A stretch of 9,728 nt of DNA from an uncultured Ignavibacteriota bacterium. Its GTDB lineage: Bacteria > Bacteroidota > Ignavibacteria > UBA10030 > UBA8401. The stretch lies in the NCBI GenBank assembly GCA_903907305.1, contig CAIVNT010000074.1, positions 1-9,728 of the forward strand. Reading direction: 5' to 3'. Below are positions 7,401 through 9,728 of this stretch, one piece after another. Each line of letters starts with the position of its first letter. Positions within the stretch are counted from its first letter, which is position 1. The notes under the pieces are model-generated. The model was given only the letters and a program-made list of their open reading frames with translations, ran no database searches and was not told the DNA's origin. Both the position numbers and the translations under genes were made by a program.

Positions 7401-7969
7401 AAGAGCGGCTGGAATTCATCACCACGCAGCGCGAAGATCTGATCGAAGCGGAAAAAACGCTGATGCAGACGATCGAAGAGATCAACAACACGGCGCAGAA
7501 GGAATTCATGAATACCTTCGAAAAGGTCCGTGAGAACTTCATCAGCACGTTCAAAGGATTGTTTGATGAAGGGGATGAGTGCGATCTTCAGCTGGAAGAA
7601 GGAGTCGATCCGCTCGAAGCGAGGATCGAGATCACTGCAAAACCCCGCGGTAAACGTCCGACCTCCATCGATCTTCTTTCCGGAGGAGAGAAAACGCTCA
7701 CCGCTATCGCACTTTTGTTCGCCATCTATCTCGTGAAACCGTCGCCGTTCTGTATCCTGGATGAAGTGGATGCACCGCTCGACGATTCCAATATTGACCG
7801 GTTCGCACGCATCATACGAAAATTCAGCGACAATACGCAGTTCATCATCGTTACGCACAACAAACGGACGATGGAAGCGGCGAATGCAATGTACGGTGTG
7901 ACGATGGAAGAACAGGGTGTCTCGAAATTGGTCTCTGTCCGTTTCAACGAGAACAAAATTGCAACATAA
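4421..7969 (+). CDS. smc: Chromosome segregation ATPase SMC
   Basis: The SMC subunit of the bacterial condensin, which with ScpA and ScpB extrudes loops and organises newly replicated chromosomes on the nucleoid. The 1182-residue length is standard. Domains in order: N-terminal ATPase half with LGFKSFANK and Walker A GPNGCGKTN (31-39, Lys37); a first coiled coil about 170-490; the hinge about 493-662 (EGFSEGAKYLI, AIEAALGDVASYIVV, LRGGS); a return coiled coil about 665-1030; and the C-terminal ATPase half with signature LLSGGEKT (Ser1087), Walker B FCILDEVDAPLDD (Asp1114, Glu1115) and the switch histidine in IVTHNKRT (His1146). All ATPase motifs are intact. The start at 4421 gives the canonical N-terminus; no Shine-Dalgarno is visible. 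It lies 12 nt downstream of the GH2-like membrane protein gene and 35 nt upstream of the phosphatase gene. scpA and scpB are not in the window. Confidence 0.97.
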   Translation: MYLSKLEILGFKSFANKVNLTFDVGMTAIVGPNGCGKTNVVDAIRWALGEQKPSRLRSDKMEDVIFNGTKNRKPLGMADVSLTIENTKGILPSEYKEVVITRRVFRSGESEYYLNKTLCRLKDIKDLFMDTGMGSDAYSVIELKMIETILSDKADERRRLFEEAAGVTKYKVRRKETFTKLDHVQQDLNRVQDIVKEVQKAVNSLERQANKAEQFNLISQELRTKELILLEREYFEIVHSIDPLKEKLLSAVDEKKKLTDELSSEETLLDTLREELTGLEENLNLVQTELNEHQQKINLSQQARVKANERTNSLNEAIDRFAKDKEELQVQLPELETRAGELKGSIDQVHANVISSTAQYNEKKEELDKFTAELEKKKAEVKTKQDEVISLLHEISSKRNEYERTKARLENINGRLDYSGEENALYTTEISKNSATVAELSSQDRDLRKKFAEAELVALNEETKKSTLQQEIEEQKNEEFEIRTTIERRRSRMEFLKGLVESHEGFSEGAKYLIANEDWNSALQSTVADAFSTEAKYRVAIEAALGDVASYIVVNTIDDAHRGVELLKSTNKGRATFVCLESLPHMPDDKLDIIEGGVVAWANDIVKCDKKYDSLRDFLLAGTMIVEDVQTASELVRKYFSLKCVTLDGELVTGSGILRGGSIQAEDGGMLGKKTQIDELEKEIASLDARLESLRKILAEKERMVVSIDVKSLFDAAKKVEQQMTSVEMRIAQIEYEKKRMAENVQRNDAENTRLRDEADAIGKELKGLLPSIEALEKKKSAADKQSGATASELETMEVMWNEFSKVATDAQLEMMRLENEEKNSARELEYTNATIANLKNTFAQRDVDIDTANNEIIRLKENLLVNAGELEGLDSELKEIVERKRVVQADFNSKRTQSHDIELKLKDARRLHDTSLSRSHELEMKISELTIRAQNIITRGKEEFEYVVELKEFAAEDVFDIEVGKEEVRQMKEKIRSLGAVNFAAFDEYKTEKERLEFITTQREDLIEAEKTLMQTIEEINNTAQKEFMNTFEKVRENFISTFKGLFDEGDECDLQLEEGVDPLEARIEITAKPRGKRPTSIDLLSGGEKTLTAIALLFAIYLVKPSPFCILDEVDAPLDDSNIDRFARIIRKFSDNTQFIIVTHNKRTMEAANAMYGVTMEEQGVSKLVSVRFNENKIAT

Positions 7970-8004
7970 TAATATCGCGGACGTTCCTTCGCTGCCGATG
8001 AATC

Positions 8005-8730
8005 ATGCCGAATCAGTTCACCTATACTGTCTTTACGGATTTTGACGGGACCATTGCCGTTGACGATATCGGTGATGCAATGTTCGGGCATTTCGGCAAT
8101 ACAGAGATCTGTGCAAAAAGTTTTGAGCAATACCGCACCGGCACGATCGATGCACGTGATTGTTGGAGGAACGGATTCGCCACAGTCGGTCCGGTGACGA
8201 AAAATGAATTCACGGCATTCGCATTGACTCATTCTGCGGATAAGTATTTCTCGACGTTTGTGACATATTGCAGAGCTCAGAATATCCCTGTAACAGTCTT
8301 GAGCGACGGATACGATGCATACATTGATCCGGTGCTGGCGCGTGAAGGATTGTCGGATTTGCCGCTGTTTTCCAACAGACTGCAGTTCAATCAGGATGGG
8401 TCGGTGGAGCCGGTGTTCCCATATACGGATGCCGATTGTCCGCGATGTGCCAATTGCAAACGGAATCATCTGCTCACAAGATCGAACGACGATCAGGTGA
8501 TCGTATATATCGGGGATGGAGTTTCGGACCGGTGTCCTGTGAAGTTTGCGGATGTTGTCTTTGCCAAAGATGCCCTGGTCAGTTTTTGTGAGACACACAA
8601 TATTACGTTTCACCGATTCACGGATTTTTCGGACGTTCTGAAGATGTTCCGGACTATCGTTGAAACGAAGAAGCCGCGCAAACGCCGCACGGCGGAACTT
8701 GCACGCAACGAAGTCTTTTTGGGAGAATGA
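8005..8730 (+). CDS. HAD-IB family phosphatase, MtnX-like
   Basis: A 241-residue cytoplasmic haloacid dehalogenase-type phosphatase. Motif I is FTDFDGTI (nucleophile Asp12, acid/base Asp14), motif II is VLSDGYD with Ser100, Lys152 is a candidate for the motif III lysine, and motif IV is IGDGVSDRC (Asp171, Asp175) for Mg2+ binding. The helical cap lies between motifs I and II. GDGVSDRC followed by ADVVFAK, and a preceding cysteine cluster C145-x2-C148-x2-C151-K, resemble MtnX, the methionine-salvage phosphatase acting on 2-hydroxy-3-keto-5-methylthiopentenyl 1-phosphate. Phosphoserine phosphatase (SerB) and other PSPase-like enzymes are the alternatives. No other methionine-salvage gene is in the window, so the substrate is open. 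The basic tail (KKPRKRR, about 220-230) is probably a disordered extension. The start at 8005 gives motif I at the usual distance; an ATG at 7998 is out of frame. Confidence 0.85.
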   Translation: MPNQFTYTVFTDFDGTIAVDDIGDAMFGHFGNTEICAKSFEQYRTGTIDARDCWRNGFATVGPVTKNEFTAFALTHSADKYFSTFVTYCRAQNIPVTVLSDGYDAYIDPVLAREGLSDLPLFSNRLQFNQDGSVEPVFPYTDADCPRCANCKRNHLLTRSNDDQVIVYIGDGVSDRCPVKFADVVFAKDALVSFCETHNITFHRFTDFSDVLKMFRTIVETKKPRKRRTAELARNEVFLGE

Positions 8731-8737
8731 GAATATC

Positions 8738-9316
8738 ATGGATATCCGATTGAAAATATTTGAAATGCGCAGTTACACACCAATACCGTTCCTGTTGGTG
8801 ATGGTGATTTTTGCCGCGCCGACCGTTGATTCATTGATCGCGGGATTCATTGTTGCCGTGCTCGGAGAAGGGATCCGTTTCTGGGGTGTTTCGATTGCAG
8901 GAAGTGAGACTCGGACGACTGGTGCTGTTGGTGCAACCAATCTGATCACCGATGGACCGTTCGGTCATGTCCGTAATCCATTGTACGTCGGAAATATCCT
9001 GATGTATATCGGATGCAGCGTCATGTCCAACGCGCTTCCGCCGTATCTGACTGTTGCCACATTCCTCTGGTTCTCACTGCAATATCATCTGATCGTTTCA
9101 CGGGAAGAAGAACATCTGCGGACAGCATTCGGCACCGAATACGAGACATACTGTAAGAATGTGCCGCGGTTCATGCCGCGGCTGTTACGGTACGCCGGAG
9201 AGCATTCATTCCATCGTGAACCGAATATTTCACGTGGCATTCAGTCCGAAATGAGAACATTACAGGCATTTACTGCGGTGATCTTGTTGATCGCTGCGCG
9301 ATATTTTATCGGATAA
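8738..9316 (+). CDS. Isoprenylcysteine carboxyl methyltransferase / PEMT-type membrane methyltransferase
   Basis: A 192-residue integral inner-membrane protein. Hydrophobic helices lie at about 15-50 (two, broken near PTVDS), about 84-120 (two, broken at ALPP), and a last one at about 176-191. The family signature for S-adenosylmethionine binding is clear: TDGPFGHVRNPLYVGN (71-86), then REEEHLRTAFGTEYETYCKNVPRFMP (two adjacent stretches, 122-147), whose glutamates and RF/P pattern are typical of bacterial ICMT/PEMT (isoprenylcysteine or phospholipid methyltransferase) homologues. Bacteria generally lack prenylated CAAX proteins, so the real acceptor is probably a lipid or small thiol; it cannot be read from sequence. 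GGGAGA at 8721-8726, 11 bases upstream, is the best host ribosome binding site here, and it overlaps the end of the phosphatase gene. lpxB starts one base after this stop, implying translational coupling with lipid A synthesis. Confidence 0.85.
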   Translation: MDIRLKIFEMRSYTPIPFLLVMVIFAAPTVDSLIAGFIVAVLGEGIRFWGVSIAGSETRTTGAVGATNLITDGPFGHVRNPLYVGNILMYIGCSVMSNALPPYLTVATFLWFSLQYHLIVSREEEHLRTAFGTEYETYCKNVPRFMPRLLRYAGEHSFHREPNISRGIQSEMRTLQAFTAVILLIAARYFIG

Positions 9317-9317
9317 G

Positions 9318-9707
9318 ATGAAACAGCGCGTGATGATGATAGCGGGGGAAGCATCCGGCGATCTGCACGGTGCCGGTGTTGTGCGTGAATTGAAAAAAAA
9401 GAATCCCGCCATAGAGATCTTCGGCATCGGCGGGGATAAGATGCAGAAGGAAGGGATGACGCTGACGTATCACGTGCGTGAAACTTCCTTTATGGGATTT
9501 GTTGAAGTGGTGAAACATCTGCCCCTGATCTGGTCCGTGGAAAAAACACTGGAACAGTTATTGGTGATCAAACGTCCGGATGTGGTTGTTCTGATCGATT
9601 ATCCGGGATTCAATCTTCGGTTTGCGAGCATTGCGAAGAAGCATGGAATAAAGGTCGTCTATTATATCAGTCCTCAGGTGTGGGCGTGGAAAAAAGGGCG
9701 CGTGTAG
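9318..9707 (+). CDS. lpxB: Lipid-A-disaccharide synthase, N-terminal third, ended by an in-frame TAG
   Basis: LpxB is the GT19 glycosyltransferase that joins UDP-2,3-diacylglucosamine and lipid X into the lipid A disaccharide at the inner face of the inner membrane. The 129 visible residues match the family start: MIAGEASGDLHGA (7-19), FGIGGDKM (35-42), ETSFMGFVEV (55-64), RPDVVVLIDYPGFN (86-99, with candidate active-site Asp94) and YYISPQVWAWKKGRV (115-129). The family is normally about 370-385 residues, so two thirds, including the C-terminal nucleotide-sugar domain, is missing. The frame ends at TAG 9705-9707, yet the same frame continues with KMKGIID to the window edge, as expected for an intact LpxB. 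It could be a nonsense mutation, a sequencing error or, less likely, a read-through codon. The start lies one base after the upstream stop. Confidence 0.88.
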   Translation: MKQRVMMIAGEASGDLHGAGVVRELKKKNPAIEIFGIGGDKMQKEGMTLTYHVRETSFMGFVEVVKHLPLIWSVEKTLEQLLVIKRPDVVVLIDYPGFNLRFASIAKKHGIKVVYYISPQVWAWKKGRV

Positions 9708-9728
9708 AAAATGAAGGGGATCATCGAC
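9705..9728 (+). pseudogene. lpxB: In-frame TAG in lpxB and the apparent continuation of the gene
   Basis: Codon 130 is TAG. The next seven codons, to the end of the window, read KMKGIID in the same frame. In LpxB homologues the segment after the VWAW-x-x-GRV motif is typically a basic helix of the K-K-hydrophobic-K type leading into a VD/ID pair, so the downstream sequence fits. A single base change from AAG (Lys) would explain the stop. With only 21 bases visible after it, the rest of the gene cannot be assessed. Confidence 0.6.

Noticed and set aside
7970..8004. A possible terminator between smc and the phosphatase gene
   Set aside because: Only a poor GC-rich self-match is present, with no stable stem and no T tract.
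7726..8739. A 337-codon minus-strand frame spanning the smc end and the phosphatase gene
   Set aside because: Both plus-strand genes have intact catalytic motifs in this interval, and the antisense protein is Arg/Cys/Ile-rich without recognisable motifs.
9705..9707. General reassignment of TAG to an amino acid to explain lpxB
   Set aside because: TAG appears to be a genuine stop at 1712-1714, right after the complete TonB_C strand, so reassignment is not the simplest explanation; a mutation or base error is preferred.

Overview
This window looks like a chromosomal stretch from a Gram-negative bacterium, probably of the Bacteroidota/Ignavibacteriota (FCB) side of the tree. The evidence is an lpxB gene (so lipid A and an outer membrane), a lipoprotein with a TonB-type C-terminus, host genes with almost no Shine-Dalgarno sequences, and one upstream region that fits the TTTG / TAnnTTTG promoter pattern of that group. 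Base composition is just under 50% GC by eye. The lineage is an inference; no marker here settles it.

Layout. Positions 1 to about 141 are the end of an IS3-family-like insertion sequence: the first 26 codons of its OrfA on the minus strand, a strong ribosome binding site, a nested hairpin over that site, and a candidate terminal inverted repeat whose outer tip lies about 96 bp upstream of tpiA. Everything after this is on the plus strand and tightly packed: tpiA (238-993), a TPR plus TonB_C lipoprotein (1004-1714), a 105-bp gap with a candidate promoter, a signal-peptide-bearing glycoside hydrolase family 2-like protein with six C-terminal membrane helices (1820-4408, TTG start), smc (4421-7969), a HAD-IB phosphatase resembling MtnX (8005-8730), an isoprenylcysteine methyltransferase/PEMT-type membrane methyltransferase (8738-9316), and the N-terminal third of lpxB (9318-9707), which hits an in-frame TAG. 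No gap between genes exceeds 300 bp.

How the genes fit together. The set is mixed: glycolysis (tpiA), chromosome organisation (smc), envelope biogenesis (lpxB, the membrane methyltransferase, the lipoprotein) and a small-molecule phosphatase. Short spacings (10, 12, 35, 7 and 1 nt) suggest polycistronic transcription rather than one pathway. The 105-bp gap before 1820 is the most likely place for an internal promoter.

Most worth a second look: (1) the GH2-like membrane protein lacks both catalytic glutamates at their expected positions, so it looks like a pseudoenzyme tethered to the inner membrane; (2) lpxB, normally essential where lipid A is made, is cut by a TAG although the frame continues with family-like sequence to the window end; (3) the IS end beside tpiA, whose strong ribosome binding site contrasts with the host genes and is partly buried in a hairpin. 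I see no CRISPR array, tRNA, rRNA, phage or defence module.
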